A DNA stretch of 64,000 nt from Streptomyces antimycoticus (GCF_005405925.1 NZ_BJHV01000001.1:1798001-1862000), one strand, 5' to 3'; shown: positions 1 to 9,042, counted from the first letter of the stretch. A program made the numbers and translations. The notes: generated from the sequence alone by a model not told the origin.

Positions 1-137
1 CCCGCCAGTACGGCGCGTACGAGAACGCCGTCGGCACCGGCCAGGCCCACCTCTGGTTCGACCGCCCGGCCGACGGCTGGACCGGCGCCGGCTCGCCCGC
101 CTCCGCCACCGTGCCCACCGCGCACCGCCCCGTCTGA
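1..137 (+). CDS. C-terminal end of an unidentified protein (cut by window edge)
   Basis: An open frame with codons in phase with position 3 enters from the left and stops at TGA 135-137, giving about 44 residues that end in HRPV. The visible tail contains GTGQAHLWFDRP and is followed 11 nt later by the FAA-hydrolase start, so the two are probably co-transcribed. I do not recognise the family. From its place next to an FAA-hydrolase an aromatic or sugar-acid catabolic enzyme is possible, but nothing in the fragment proves it. Confidence 0.5.
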   Translation, partial: RQYGAYENAVGTGQAHLWFDRPADGWTGAGSPASATVPTAHRPV

Positions 138-148
138 GGAGAGCCGAT

Positions 149-997
149 ATGCCCGAGTACCGCCGCATCCTCCTCGACGGCGCCGTGGTGGAGACCGTCC
201 GCGAGGGCGACGCACTCGTCGCCGGCGACGGTCGCCGCGTCGCGGTCCAGGAGGCCCGGCATCTGCCGCCCGTGGTCCCCTCCAAGGTGATCGCCGTCCA
301 TCTCAACCACCTCAGCCGCGTCGCCGAGTTCCAGAGCCGGCTCCCCGCGGCCCCCACGTACTTCCACAAGCCGACCTCGGCGCTCAACTCCCACCAGGGC
401 GCCGTCGTGCGCCCCGAGGGCTGCAAGTGGCTCAACTACGAGGGCGAGGTCGCCATCGTCATCGGGAAGACCACCCGGAACATCGCGCCCCACCAGGCGG
501 CGGAGCACATCGCCGGTTACACGATCGCCAATGACTACGGCCTGCACGACTTCCGGGACACCGACGCCGGTTCGATGCTCCGCGTCAAGGGGTCCGACAC
601 CCTGTGCCCGCTGGGCCCGGGGCTGGTCACCGACTGGGACTTCCGCGGCAAGTACCTGCGCACCTACGTCAACGGCAGGCCGGCGCAGGACGGCTCCACC
701 GACGAGATGCAGTGGGACATGCACTACCTCGTCGCCGACATCGCCCGCACCATCACGCTCCACCCCGGCGACGTCCTGCTCTCCGGGACGCCCGCCAACT
801 CCCGCCCCGTACAGCCCGGCGATGTCGTGGAGGTGGAGGTGGAGGGCCTGGGCCGGCTCACCAACCACATCGTCACCGGCCCGGCCCCCATCCGCACCGA
901 CGTCGGCGCGCAGCCCACCGAGTCCGAGGAGGTCCGGTCCACCGCCCTCGGCGGCGACTGGGAGTTCCGCGGCATCCGCCCGCCCAAGCGGCCCTGA
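149..997 (+). CDS. Fumarylacetoacetate hydrolase family protein
   Basis: 282 residues with the FAH C-terminal fold throughout: YEGEVAIVIG, IANDYGLHDFRD, KGSDTLCPLGP and GDVLLSGTP, the usual acidic metal ligands and oxyanion-loop segments. Family members hydrolyse or decarboxylate/isomerise 2-oxo or 1,3-dioxo acids in aromatic, sugar-acid and amino-acid catabolism, using Mg or Mn in the cytoplasm. ATG 149 is preceded by a GAGGAGAG ribosome site. It leads a row of same-strand genes (PLP decarboxylase, acetoacetate-decarboxylase-like) that probably degrade one carboxylated substrate, whose identity cannot be read from sequence. The substrate could be 2-hydroxyhepta-2,4-dienedioate-like or a 2-keto-3-deoxy sugar acid. 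Confidence 0.85.
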   Translation: MPEYRRILLDGAVVETVREGDALVAGDGRRVAVQEARHLPPVVPSKVIAVHLNHLSRVAEFQSRLPAAPTYFHKPTSALNSHQGAVVRPEGCKWLNYEGEVAIVIGKTTRNIAPHQAAEHIAGYTIANDYGLHDFRDTDAGSMLRVKGSDTLCPLGPGLVTDWDFRGKYLRTYVNGRPAQDGSTDEMQWDMHYLVADIARTITLHPGDVLLSGTPANSRPVQPGDVVEVEVEGLGRLTNHIVTGPAPIRTDVGAQPTESEEVRSTALGGDWEFRGIRPPKRP

Positions 998-1038
998 ACC
1001 ACAGCTCGTCGTGACTTCGTGACCAAGGAGTGGACCCT

Positions 1039-2400
1039 ATGGATCTGAACGGCTGGCTCGCCGCGGCGCTGGCGTCGAACGCCGATTGGGCGAAGACCTT
1101 CGGCCCCTACCAGGCGCATCCGGCGCTGGCGGTCGACGACGACCGGTTCGCCGCCGCGTTCGAGGTCTTCACCGAGCGACTCAAGGACAACTACCCCTTC
1201 TTCCACCCCCGTTACGCGGGCCAGATGCTCAAGCCACCGCATCCGGCGGCGGTCGTGGGCTACCTCACGGCGATGCTGATCAACCCCAACAACCACGCCC
1301 TGGACGGCGGCCCGGCCACCGCCGAGATGGAGCGGGAGGCCGTCCAGCAGCTCGCCACGATGTTCGGCTATGACACCCACCTCGGGCACCTGACCACCAG
1401 CGGCACCATCGCCAATCTCGAGGCGCTCTTCGTGGCGCGCGAACTGCACCCCGGCAAGGGCGTCGCCTACAGCACCGAGGCGCATTACACCCATGGCCGG
1501 ATGTGCGGTGTCCTGGGCGTGGAGGGCCATCCGGTCCCGGTCGACGACCTCGGCCGCATCGATCTCGACGCGCTGGAGAGCCTTCTGCGGACCGGCACCG
1601 TCGGCACCGTCGTGCTCACCGCCGGGACCACCGGGCTCGGCGCCGTCGAACCGATCCACGAGGCGATGGCGCTGCGCGAGCGCTACGGTGCGCGGATCCA
1701 CGTCGACGCCGCCTACGGCGGTTTCTTCACCCTGCTGGCCGGGGCGGAGGGCCCCGAGGGCCTGCCCGAGGAGCCGTGGCGGGCCATCGCCGAGGCCGAT
1801 TCCATCGTCGTGGACCCGCATAAACACGGCCTCCAGCCGTACGGCTGCGGCGCCGTCCTGTTCCGTGATCCCTCGGTCGGCCGGTTCTATCTGCACGACT
1901 CGCCGTACACCTACTTCACCTCCGAGGAGCTGCACCTCGGCGAGATCAGCCTGGAGTGTTCGCGCGCGGGCGCGGCGGCCGCCGCCCTGTGGCTCACCTT
2001 CCAGCTGATACCGCCCACGCGCGAGGGGCTGGGGCAGTCGCTCGCGGCGGGCCGGCGCGCGGCACTGCGCTGGGCCGAACTCATCGAGGGCTCCGAGCAC
2101 TTGGAGCTGTACCAGGCCCCGGAACTGGATATCGTCAGCTACTTCCCGGTGACCGAGGCCGGCACGCTGTCGCAGATCGACGCGTCCAGCGCCCGGATCC
2201 TTCGGGAGGGGATGACGGACGGCGACCCCGTCTTCGTGAGCACGCTCCGCCTCGGCGCCGATCGGCTGACGGCCCTCCATCCCAAGCTCGTCCGGGACGC
2301 GGACGGTGCGCGCATCCTGCGCAGTGTGCTGATGAAGCCGGAGTCCGAGAGCTACGTCGACCAGCTCCACGCGCGCCTGGAGCGGCTCGCACGTGGATGA
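1039..2400 (+). CDS. PLP-dependent decarboxylase (group II / DOPA-decarboxylase-like)
   Basis: About 453 residues, fold-type I PLP enzyme. The phosphate-binding region TTSGTIANLEAL, the Asp segment HVDAAYGGFF and the Schiff-base lysine in VVDPHKHGLQPYG (about residue 263) are all present, so it should be active. The family decarboxylates aromatic or acidic amino acids, or forms aldehydes. The exact substrate is unknown. I chose ATG 1039 over the GTG at 1030 because AAGGAG (1025-1030) lies 8 nt upstream of the ATG and overlaps the GTG. The gene is 41 nt from the FAA-hydrolase and is followed by the acetoacetate-decarboxylase-like gene, so it is probably part of one operon. Confidence 0.8.
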   Translation: MDLNGWLAAALASNADWAKTFGPYQAHPALAVDDDRFAAAFEVFTERLKDNYPFFHPRYAGQMLKPPHPAAVVGYLTAMLINPNNHALDGGPATAEMEREAVQQLATMFGYDTHLGHLTTSGTIANLEALFVARELHPGKGVAYSTEAHYTHGRMCGVLGVEGHPVPVDDLGRIDLDALESLLRTGTVGTVVLTAGTTGLGAVEPIHEAMALRERYGARIHVDAAYGGFFTLLAGAEGPEGLPEEPWRAIAEADSIVVDPHKHGLQPYGCGAVLFRDPSVGRFYLHDSPYTYFTSEELHLGEISLECSRAGAAAAALWLTFQLIPPTREGLGQSLAAGRRAALRWAELIEGSEHLELYQAPELDIVSYFPVTEAGTLSQIDASSARILREGMTDGDPVFVSTLRLGADRLTALHPKLVRDADGARILRSVLMKPESESYVDQLHARLERLARG

Positions 2401-2440
2401 CGGTCACCCCCCAGCTCATCCGCGTCAGGAGCGTGACGGC

Positions 2441-3247
2441 ATGACCGGCGTCCATGGCTACTTCCCGCCCAAGAGCGCCACCGGCGCCTCGTCCCTCATC
2501 CCCTCCCCGCCGTGGCACTACTCCGGCGACCTGCTCACCATCGAGTACCGCACCGACCCGGCGCGGGTGCGCGAGCTGCTGCCCGAGCCGCTGGAGCCGG
2601 CCGCCGAGGATCCCGGAGCGGTCGCGCTGATCTGGGCCGACTGGCAGTCCTGCGCGACCGGCGGGCGGGAGCTGCTGGACCCGGTGCTCTCCCAGTACAA
2701 GGAGGCCTTCGCGGTCGTCCGCTGCGCGTACCGGGGCCGGACGTACTCCCGCTGTGTCTACATCTGGGTCGACAAGGACTTCGCGATCGCCCGCGGGCTG
2801 CACCAGGGCTATCCGAAGAAGCTCGGCTCCATCCATCAGACCCGCCCCCATCCGTACGGGCCCGCCCCGCGCATCGAGGCGGGCGCCCGGTTCGGCGCGA
2901 CCCTCGCCGCGGCCGACCGGCGGCTCGCCCAGGCCGTGGTGACCCTGCGCGAGCCGTCCGAGACCGGCGGCTTCGTCAACGGCCACCCCATGGCCCACCA
3001 CCGCTGGCTGCCCTCGATCGAGAACGGCAGGGGGCTCGCCCTCGACGAGCTGGTCGAGTCCGGCGCCGCCTCCTTCGAGGGCGGGCGGCCGTGGGTCGGC
3101 GACGCCGAGCTGGAGCTGTTCGAGGCGCCCACCGAGGAGCTGGCCCGGCTGGAGATCCACGAGCCGATCGCCGCGTACTACCGCCAGGTCGGCGTGGTCT
3201 GGGACGGTGGCCGGCTGCTGGAGTCCGGCACCTCGCAGGCCCGGTAG
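2441..3247 (+). CDS. Acetoacetate decarboxylase family protein
   Basis: 268 residues matching the ADC superfamily. GLHQGYPKKLGS carries the paired lysines in which the second is the Schiff-base nucleophile and the first tunes its pKa; the N-terminal PSPPWHYSGDLL and the VYIWVDKDFAIARG strand are also typical. Classical members decarboxylate acetoacetate. Relatives act as aldolase/dehydratase-like enzymes in specialised metabolism. A longer frame opens at GTG 2393, overlapping the previous gene, but ATG 2441 with AGGAG at 2427-2431 is better. It lies in the FAA-hydrolase/PLP-decarboxylase run, which suggests processing of a 2-oxo or 3-oxo acid. Confidence 0.8.
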   Translation: MTGVHGYFPPKSATGASSLIPSPPWHYSGDLLTIEYRTDPARVRELLPEPLEPAAEDPGAVALIWADWQSCATGGRELLDPVLSQYKEAFAVVRCAYRGRTYSRCVYIWVDKDFAIARGLHQGYPKKLGSIHQTRPHPYGPAPRIEAGARFGATLAAADRRLAQAVVTLREPSETGGFVNGHPMAHHRWLPSIENGRGLALDELVESGAASFEGGRPWVGDAELELFEAPTEELARLEIHEPIAAYYRQVGVVWDGGRLLESGTSQAR

Positions 3248-3272
3248 AACCCCCGTCTGCGACGATCTCCGC

Positions 3273-4028
3273 GTGGACTACCCGAACGACCAGGCCCCCG
3301 GCGCCCCCGTCCGCTCCGGCATCCCGGAGCACGGCCGCGTGCCCAAGTACTACGCCGTCAAGGCCCAGATCGACCGGCTCGTGGACGCGTTGGGAGAGGG
3401 CTCCCCCATCCCCACCGAGCGTGATCTCTCCGAGCGGTTCGAGGTCGCCCGGGAGACGGTGCGCCAGGCGCTGCGCGAGCTGGTGCTGGAGGGCAAGCTG
3501 CGGCGGCAGGGCCGCGGCACGGTGGTCGCGGGGCCCAAGCTGGCGCAGCCGCTGTCGCTGGCCAGCTACACCGAGGGCGTACGGCGCCAGGGGCGCACCC
3601 CGGGCCGTGCGCTGGTCACCCTCGACCGTTTCCCCTGCCCCGACGCACTCGCCGCCGAGACCGGCCTGACCCGCGGTGAGCCCGTCTGGCATCTGGAACG
3701 GGTGCTGCTCGCGGATGATGAGCGGGTCGGCCTGGAGAGCACCTACGTGGCCGAGGCCCGCGTGCCCGATCTGGACACCGCCTTCGATCCGGACTCCTCC
3801 TTCTACGCCTACCTCGCCGAGCGGGGCATCGTCTTCGGCGCCGCCGACGAGCGGATCGAGACCGTGCTCGCCACACCGCGCGAGGCCCTGCTCATCGGCA
3901 CCCCGCCGGCCCTGCCGATGCTGCTCATCCACCGTGTCTCGCGGGACACCGAAGGCCGTCCGCTGGAGCGGGTGCGAGCGCTGTACCGGGGCGACCGGTT
4001 CTCCTTCACGGCACATCTGAGCGGCTGA
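3273..4028 (+). CDS. GntR-family regulator, HutC/DasR-like (UTRA domain)
   Basis: About 251 residues. The N-terminal winged helix (VPKYYAVKAQIDRLVDAL, then ERDLSERFEVARETVRQALRE, residues about 25-80) is followed by a UTRA ligand-binding domain ending RVRALYRGDRFSF, the layout of DasR-type regulators. GTG 3273 is preferred because the upstream extension from 3207 overlaps the previous gene with non-family sequence. The partial palindrome GGGTCTAGCCC, 45 nt downstream and before the FAD oxidoreductase gene, resembles DasR-type operators, so this protein probably controls the 4160-6451 genes. The effector is likely a phosphorylated small molecule, as in other UTRA proteins. Confidence 0.85.
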   Translation: MDYPNDQAPGAPVRSGIPEHGRVPKYYAVKAQIDRLVDALGEGSPIPTERDLSERFEVARETVRQALRELVLEGKLRRQGRGTVVAGPKLAQPLSLASYTEGVRRQGRTPGRALVTLDRFPCPDALAAETGLTRGEPVWHLERVLLADDERVGLESTYVAEARVPDLDTAFDPDSSFYAYLAERGIVFGAADERIETVLATPREALLIGTPPALPMLLIHRVSRDTEGRPLERVRALYRGDRFSFTAHLSG

Positions 4029-4072
4029 AAAATGCCCCTTTACCCCCACTTGTGCCATCACAAAAAGATAAC

Positions 4073-4083
4073 GGGTCTAGCCC
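4073..4083 (+). promoter_or_regulatory. Candidate GntR operator with a TATGAT -10 element
   Basis: The gap 4029-4159 holds GGGTCTAGCCC (one mismatch from a perfect palindrome), close to the TGGTCTAGACCA core bound by DasR-type GntR proteins. TATGAT follows at 4087-4092 and a TTGACA at 4111-4116. A regulator bound here would cover the promoter of the FAD oxidoreductase/phosphonatase-like pair. Assignment is by resemblance only. Confidence 0.45.
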
Positions 4084-4159
4084 AAATATGATGCCCGGTT
4101 CACGCTCTCGTTGACAGCCGGATTCCTCCGGTTCCCCAAACCCCTGGAGCGTGACGGTC

Positions 4160-5284
4160 GTGAGAGTGATAGTCGTCGGAGCCGGCGTGGTGGGCACCAT
4201 GCACGCCTGGCACGCAGTGGAACGCGGCCATGAGGTCGTACAGATCGAGCGCGAGACGGAGGCGCGCGGCGCCTCGCTGCGCAATTTCGGCCAGATCTGG
4301 GTGAGCGGCCGAGCGGGCGGCGAGGAGCTGGACACCGCGCTGCGGGCCCGGGAGCTGTGGGAGGACATCGGCGGCCGCGTTCCGGCGCTGGGCTTTCGTC
4401 CGAACGGCTCCCTGACCCCGGTCCGCGGCGCTCTGGAGCTGGCCGTCGCCGAGGCCGCCGTGGCCCGCGCGGACGCCGCCGCCCGCGGCTACAAGCTGCT
4501 GACCGCGGACGAGGCACGGGCCCTCAACCCCGCCCTGCGCGGGGAGTTCGACGCCGCCCTCCACTGCGAGCGGGACGCGGCCGTCGAGCCGCGCACCGCT
4601 CAGCTCGCCCTGCGCGCCGAGTTGTTGAAATCCCCGCGGTACACCTTCCTGCCCAGCCGCGAGGTCCGGGAGGTGATCGGCGAGCGGGCCGTCCGCGACG
4701 ACCACGGCGAGGCGCACACCGGCGACGCCGTCGTCCTGTGCACCGGCGCCTGGCTCGGCGGCCTGGTCCGCGAGCTGGCCGGGCCGGATCTGCCGGTGCG
4801 CCGCGTCCGGCTCCAGATGATGCAGACCGACCCGCTCGGCGAGCCGCTGACCACCTCGATCGCCGACGCCGACAGCTTCCGCTACTACCCGGCGTACGCC
4901 TCCCCCGCCCTGGAGGAGCTGAACGCGCGGCAGCCGCAGGCCGACACGGCCGAGGAGCACCGCGTGCAGCTGCTGATGGTGCAGCGCGCCGACGGCGGAC
5001 TGACCATCGGCGACACCCACGAGTACGAGCACCCCTTCGCCTTCGACACCCTCGAGGACCCCTACGACCACCTGACGGGTGTCGTGGAGTCCGTCCTCGG
5101 CCGCCCGCTGCCGAAGATCCGGCGCCGGTGGGCCGGGGTGTACGCACAGTGCACCGACACCAGCCGGGTCGTGCACCGCCAGCGGGTGCGCGACGGTGTC
5201 TGGCTGGTCACCGGGCCCGGCGGGCGCGGCATGACCTGCTCGCCCGCGATAGCCGAAACCACCGCGAACGAACTGGGCTGGTGA
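4160..5284 (+). CDS. FAD-dependent oxidoreductase (TIGR03364-like, phosphonate-locus type)
   Basis: 374 residues. The N-terminus MRVIVVGAGVVGTMHAW is a Rossmann dinucleotide motif, followed by an acidic residue in VVQIERE. The C-terminal VWLVTGPGGRGMTCSPAIAE is the second FAD-contact motif of DAAO/GlpD-type enzymes. The type with an adjacent phosphonatase-like hydrolase is known from 2-aminoalkylphosphonate loci, where such enzymes oxidatively deaminate or demethylate the amine. GTG 4160 is 10 nt after GGAG (4146-4149), whereas GTG 4151 is too close to it. Its stop overlaps the next start as GTGA, so the two are translationally coupled. Confidence 0.75.
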   Translation: MRVIVVGAGVVGTMHAWHAVERGHEVVQIERETEARGASLRNFGQIWVSGRAGGEELDTALRARELWEDIGGRVPALGFRPNGSLTPVRGALELAVAEAAVARADAAARGYKLLTADEARALNPALRGEFDAALHCERDAAVEPRTAQLALRAELLKSPRYTFLPSREVREVIGERAVRDDHGEAHTGDAVVLCTGAWLGGLVRELAGPDLPVRRVRLQMMQTDPLGEPLTTSIADADSFRYYPAYASPALEELNARQPQADTAEEHRVQLLMVQRADGGLTIGDTHEYEHPFAFDTLEDPYDHLTGVVESVLGRPLPKIRRRWAGVYAQCTDTSRVVHRQRVRDGVWLVTGPGGRGMTCSPAIAETTANELGW

Positions 5285-6033
5285 CGCACATGACTCCCCC
5301 GACCGACACCACCGGCACCACCGACACCACCGACACCACCGACACCACCGGCAGCATCCGCCTGGTGGCCCTCGACATGGCCGGCACCACCGTCGCCGAC
5401 GGCGGTCTGGTCGAGCGCGCCTTCGACGCCGCCTCCGGTGAGCTGGGCGCCCGGCCCGGCACCCCCGACCACGCCGAGAAGCTCGCCTATGTCCGCGCCA
5501 CCATGGGCGAGTCCAAGATCTCCGTCTTCCGCCATCTGTTCGGCGCCGAGGAGTTGGCCCAGCGCGCCAACGCCGCCTTCGAGAGGGCGTACGGCGAACT
5601 CGTCGACGGCGGTCTGATCGCCCCCGTGCCCGGCGCCCGCGAGGCCATCGAGGAGCTGGCCGCAGACGGCCGTACCGTCGTCCTCACCACCGGCTTCGCC
5701 CGCGTCACCCAGGACGCCATCCTGGACGCGCTCGGCTGGCGCGGCCTGGTGCCGCTCACCCTGTGCCCCGCCGACGCGGGCGGGCGCGGGCGGCCGTATC
5801 CGGACATGGTGCTGGAGGCGTTCCTGCGGACCAAGGCCGCCGAGGACGTGGCCCAGATCGCCGTCGTCGGCGACACCTCCTACGACATGCTCAGCGGCGT
5901 CCGGGCCGGGGCGGGGCTGGTCGCCGGGGTGCGCACCGGGGCCCACGGTGACGAGGCGTTCCGCGCGGCCGGGGCGACCCATGTGCTGGACTCGGTCGCC
6001 GACCTGCCCGCCCTGCTGCGGGGAGTCGGCTGA
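5281..6033 (+). CDS. Phosphonatase-like HAD hydrolase (TIGR03351-like)
   Basis: About 250 residues of HAD fold. Motif I is LDMAGTTV with the nucleophilic Asp, the cap helix is [12 protein letters not shown], motif II is LTTGF, motif III is the lysine/arginine region [10 protein letters not shown], and motif IV is VVGDTSYDM. The LDMAGTT form is characteristic of phosphonoacetaldehyde-hydrolase-like enzymes that cleave C-P or phosphate-ester bonds. Translation probably starts at GTG 5281, overlapping the previous stop; ATG 5290 is an alternative. The N-terminus has an odd run of Thr-Asp-Thr repeats encoded by tandem ACC-GAC-ACC units (about 5302-5350), absent from the catalytic fold and likely disordered. 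Confidence 0.75.
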   Translation: MTHMTPPTDTTGTTDTTDTTDTTGSIRLVALDMAGTTVADGGLVERAFDAASGELGARPGTPDHAEKLAYVRATMGESKISVFRHLFGAEELAQRANAAFERAYGELVDGGLIAPVPGAREAIEELAADGRTVVLTTGFARVTQDAILDALGWRGLVPLTLCPADAGGRGRPYPDMVLEAFLRTKAAEDVAQIAVVGDTSYDMLSGVRAGAGLVAGVRTGAHGDEAFRAAGATHVLDSVADLPALLRGVG

Positions 6034-6451
6034 TGGGCATCCGCTTCGACGCCGTCACCGTCGCCTAGGACGGGAACGTCGTCCTGGACGCCCTCGACCT
6101 CACGGTGGCGCCCGGCGAGGTCATGGCGCTGCTCGGCCGTCCGGATCCGGCAAGACCACCGCGCTGCCGGCGGTCGCCGGGTTCGTACGGCCCGCCTCCG
6201 GGCGGGTCTTCCTCGGCGACCGCGACGTCACCGATCTGCCGCCGCACCGGCGCGGCCCCGGGACCGCGTACTGGCTCACCCCCGACTTCCAGCGGCTGAA
6301 CCTGGGCCTGGCACACCTGGGCCTGAAGGAGTTCGACCTGGCGGCCGACCACATCACCGCCGGGCTGGAGGGCCTACCCGCCGACCAGCAAGGGGCGGAG
6401 TGGACGAAGGAGCATCGGGGCGCGCTGGCCCAGGCGGAGGCCAACCGCTGA
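6033..6451 (+). pseudogene. Decayed ABC-transporter ATPase fused to a foreign TPR-like tail
   Basis: ATG 6033 overlaps the previous TGA. The reading begins [11 protein letters not shown] and hits TAG at 6066-6068 where a Tyr codon is expected. It resumes with [18 protein letters not shown], then needs a one-base frame change near 6140 to reach the Walker A segment [17 protein letters not shown] and [15 protein letters not shown]. At about 6265 the ABC homology stops before the signature and Walker B motifs. The frame continues into [19 protein letters not shown] and LAQAEANR, which reads like the last TPR helices of a different regulator. By position it was the ATPase of a phosphonate-type importer. 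It cannot make a functional ATPase. Confidence 0.75.
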
Positions 6452-6551
6452 CACACAAAGGGCCCACTTCCCGGAGGAACCAGGGGGCCCAGGGGCCGGT
6501 CCCGTCCCACATCGACGCCTGGAAGTCGGCGACGGACAGCTGAGCCCGCGG

Positions 6552-6606
6552 TCAGGCGGGGACGCACCGGATACGGCCCGTGGTCAGGCGGGGCGTACCA
6601 GATACG
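6552..6606 (-). repeat. Imperfect tandem duplication of the GH95 gene end
   Basis: On the minus strand the last codons and stop of the fucosidase gene (about 6584-6606) recur about 32 nt downstream (6552-6574) with few changes. Both copies end in CCCCGCCTGACC. It looks like a small local duplication around the stop codon. The rest of 6452-6583 contains GGGCCC-rich inverted repeats that could terminate transcription, and no gene. Confidence 0.5.
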
Positions 6607-9001
6607 TGGCGCCCGCGTTCGCGGTGAAGGCCGTGACACCCGGCTCCGGCCGGGTCGTGGGGACGGGCGCGTCCCCGGAGGTCACCCGCACCTCCTTCGC
6701 CGTGCGCAGCCGCGCCGGCCCGCCCGCCCGGGCCGTCAGCCGCGCCTCGCCCAGCGCGCCGCCCCGCCAGCTGATGTCCACCTCGAAACCGCCCCGCGCC
6801 AGCAGGCCCCGCACACTTCCGTCCGGCAGCTGCGACGGGAGGGCGGGCAGCAGATGCAGCTCGTCGTGCTGGCTCTGCAGCAGCCATTCGGTCACTCCGG
6901 CGCAAGCGCCGAAGTTGCCGTCGATCTGGAACGGCGGGTGCAGGTCGAAGAGGTTGGGGGCGGTGCGCTCGGGGGTGAGCAGATCGGCGAGCAGCTTGTA
7001 CGAACGGTCCCCCTCCTGAAGCCGCGCCCAGAAGTTGACCTTCCACGCGAGTGACCATCCGGTGCCCGCGTCACCGCGTTGCACCAAGGTGGTGCGCGCC
7101 GCGGTGAAGAGCTCCGGGGTGCGGGTCCTGCTGATCTGGTTGCTCGGATGCAGCCCGTACAGATGGGAGACATGGCGGTGCTGCTGCTCGGGGGCGCCCG
7201 CGTCCCAGTCCTGCTGCCACTCCTGGAGCTGGCCCCGCGCGCCGACCTTCATGGGGGCGAGCCGTCCGCGCGCGGCGAGCACCTGGTCCCGGAAGGCGGC
7301 GTCGGTGCCGAGGGCGTCGGCGGACGAGGCCACGGCGCCGAACAGGTCGCGCAGCAGCTGCATGTCCATCGTCGGCCCGGCGCACAGCGAGCCGCCGCCT
7401 CCGCCGTGGTGGGCGTTCTCCGGGGAGACGGAGGGGCAGGTGACCAGCGCGCCCGTGGCCGGGTCGGTCACCAGCGCGTCGAGGAAGAACTGGGCCGCTC
7501 CCTTGAGGACGGGGTAGCGCGCCCGCAGTTTCCCCGTGTCGCGGGTGTACCGGTAGTGCTCCCAGATGGCCATGGACATCCAGGCGCCGCCCATGGGCCA
7601 CATGCCCCAGAAGGCGCCGTCGACGGGGGCCGTGCCGCGCCAGGCGTCGGTGTTGTGGTGGGTGACCCAGCCGTCCGCGCCGTACTGGGTGCGCGCCGTC
7701 GACCGCCCGGCCACGGCCAGCTCGTCGAGCAGGGCGAAGACCGGCTCCCAGCACTCCAGGAGGTTGGCGGGGGCGGCCGGCCAGTAGTTCATCTCCGTAT
7801 TGATGTTGATGGTGTACTTCGAGCCCCAGGGCGGGCTCGTCAGGTCGTTCCAGATGCCCTGGAGGGTGGCCGGCTGAGTGCCGGGGCGGGATGCGGCGAT
7901 GAGCAGATAGCGGCCGTACTGGAAGTGCAGCTCGACCAGTTGCGGATCACCGCCGGAGCCGAAGCGGGAGACGCGCTCGTCGGTGGGCAGGGCCGCCGCG
8001 TCGCTGCTGCCCACGTCCAGCGACGTACGGCGGAACAGCGCGCGGTGGTCCTCGACATGGCGGCTGCGCAGCTGGCCGTACGGGCGGCTCGCCGCCGGGT
8101 TGAGGTGCCCGGCCGCCTGGCCCGCCGCGTCACCGTTCGCGTTCTCCCAGTTCACATAGGTGGTGCCGATGGCGACCAGGACGGTCGCCGCGTCGGCTCC
8201 CCGGACGGTGACGGTCCCGCCCGCGCTGGTGGTGGTGCCGCCCTCGGCGAGCACCCGCACCAGCGCGCGGAACCCCACCGCACCGGCCACCCCGCCCGTG
8301 GCGTCCCCCGTTCCGTCGAGCGCGGCGGTGAGGGGATCGGGCGAGGACAGGGAGGTGTGCAACGGGCTCTCGAACGTGGCGCCGAAGGACAGGGCGCCCT
8401 TCTTGGAAGCGGACAGCCGGACGACGATGACGCGGTCGGGAGCGCTGGCGAACGCCTCGCGGGTGAACGTCACGCCGTCGCGGGTGTACGTGGTGGTGGC
8501 CACCGCCGAGTCCAGGTCCAGCTCCCGCCGGTAGCCGGTCACCGTGCCGGCCGTCGGCAGGCTCAGCAGGAGGCTGCCGACGGTCTGGTACTGCGCCTGG
8601 CCGCCGGGCACCCCGAGGAAGTCGGAGTTGATCAGCGTCTCGGCCTCGGGCCACTTTCCGTCGAAGACGAGCTGCCGGATGCGGGGCAGGGCGGCCAGGC
8701 CCTTGTGGTTGTCGTAGCTGTGCGGCCCGCCGGCCCAGAGGGTGTCCGCGTTGAGCTGCAGCCGCTCGGTCTCCGTGGCCCCGAACACCATCGCGCCGAG
8801 CCGCCCGTTGCCCAGTGGCAGGGCGCTCAGCCAGTCGGCGGCGGGCTCGCGGTACCACAGCGCCAGCGGCCGGTCCGCCCTCTCGGGCCCGGCGGGCTCC
8901 GCGGCGTGGGCCGTCCCGGCGGGCAGGCCGGCGGCCGCGAGGCCCGTGGTGGTCGTGGCGGCGAGCGCCATGAACTGTCGGCGCGGGACATCAGGGGTCA
9001 C
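6584..9001 (-). CDS. Secreted GH95 alpha-L-fucosidase/galactosidase
   Basis: 805 residues. A Tat signal peptide comes first (PRRQFMALAATTTTG to THA, residues 7-33). The GH95 N-terminal beta-domain starts at LWYREPAADWLSALPLGNGR, the family hallmark. The helical barrel contains ININTEMNYWPA (Asn-x-Asn pair), GWVTHHNTDAWRG, PSVSPENAHHG (candidate acid Glu) and FQIDGNFGACAG (candidate Asp). The order matches characterised 1,2-alpha-L-fucosidases, which invert the anomeric centre. Some GH95 proteins take L-galactose instead. GTG 9001 is 41 nt after the ThuA-like gene, so the two are probably one transcript. It would act outside the cell on fucosylated glycans. Confidence 0.9.
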   Translation of the reverse strand: MTPDVPRRQFMALAATTTTGLAAAGLPAGTAHAAEPAGPERADRPLALWYREPAADWLSALPLGNGRLGAMVFGATETERLQLNADTLWAGGPHSYDNHKGLAALPRIRQLVFDGKWPEAETLINSDFLGVPGGQAQYQTVGSLLLSLPTAGTVTGYRRELDLDSAVATTTYTRDGVTFTREAFASAPDRVIVVRLSASKKGALSFGATFESPLHTSLSSPDPLTAALDGTGDATGGVAGAVGFRALVRVLAEGGTTTSAGGTVTVRGADAATVLVAIGTTYVNWENANGDAAGQAAGHLNPAASRPYGQLRSRHVEDHRALFRRTSLDVGSSDAAALPTDERVSRFGSGGDPQLVELHFQYGRYLLIAASRPGTQPATLQGIWNDLTSPPWGSKYTININTEMNYWPAAPANLLECWEPVFALLDELAVAGRSTARTQYGADGWVTHHNTDAWRGTAPVDGAFWGMWPMGGAWMSMAIWEHYRYTRDTGKLRARYPVLKGAAQFFLDALVTDPATGALVTCPSVSPENAHHGGGGGSLCAGPTMDMQLLRDLFGAVASSADALGTDAAFRDQVLAARGRLAPMKVGARGQLQEWQQDWDAGAPEQQHRHVSHLYGLHPSNQISRTRTPELFTAARTTLVQRGDAGTGWSLAWKVNFWARLQEGDRSYKLLADLLTPERTAPNLFDLHPPFQIDGNFGACAGVTEWLLQSQHDELHLLPALPSQLPDGSVRGLLARGGFEVDISWRGGALGEARLTARAGGPARLRTAKEVRVTSGDAPVPTTRPEPGVTAFTANAGATYLVRPA

Positions 9002-9042
9002 TGCGACTCCAGGAAAGGGTGAGTGGGGGCCCGGGCGCCGGG

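Noticed and set aside
2441..3247. Enduracididine enzyme MppR-like function for the acetoacetate-decarboxylase homologue, because an MppJ-like gene occurs later in the window
   Set aside because: The two genes are 51 kb apart in unrelated loci. The catabolic neighbours favour an ordinary ADC-family role.
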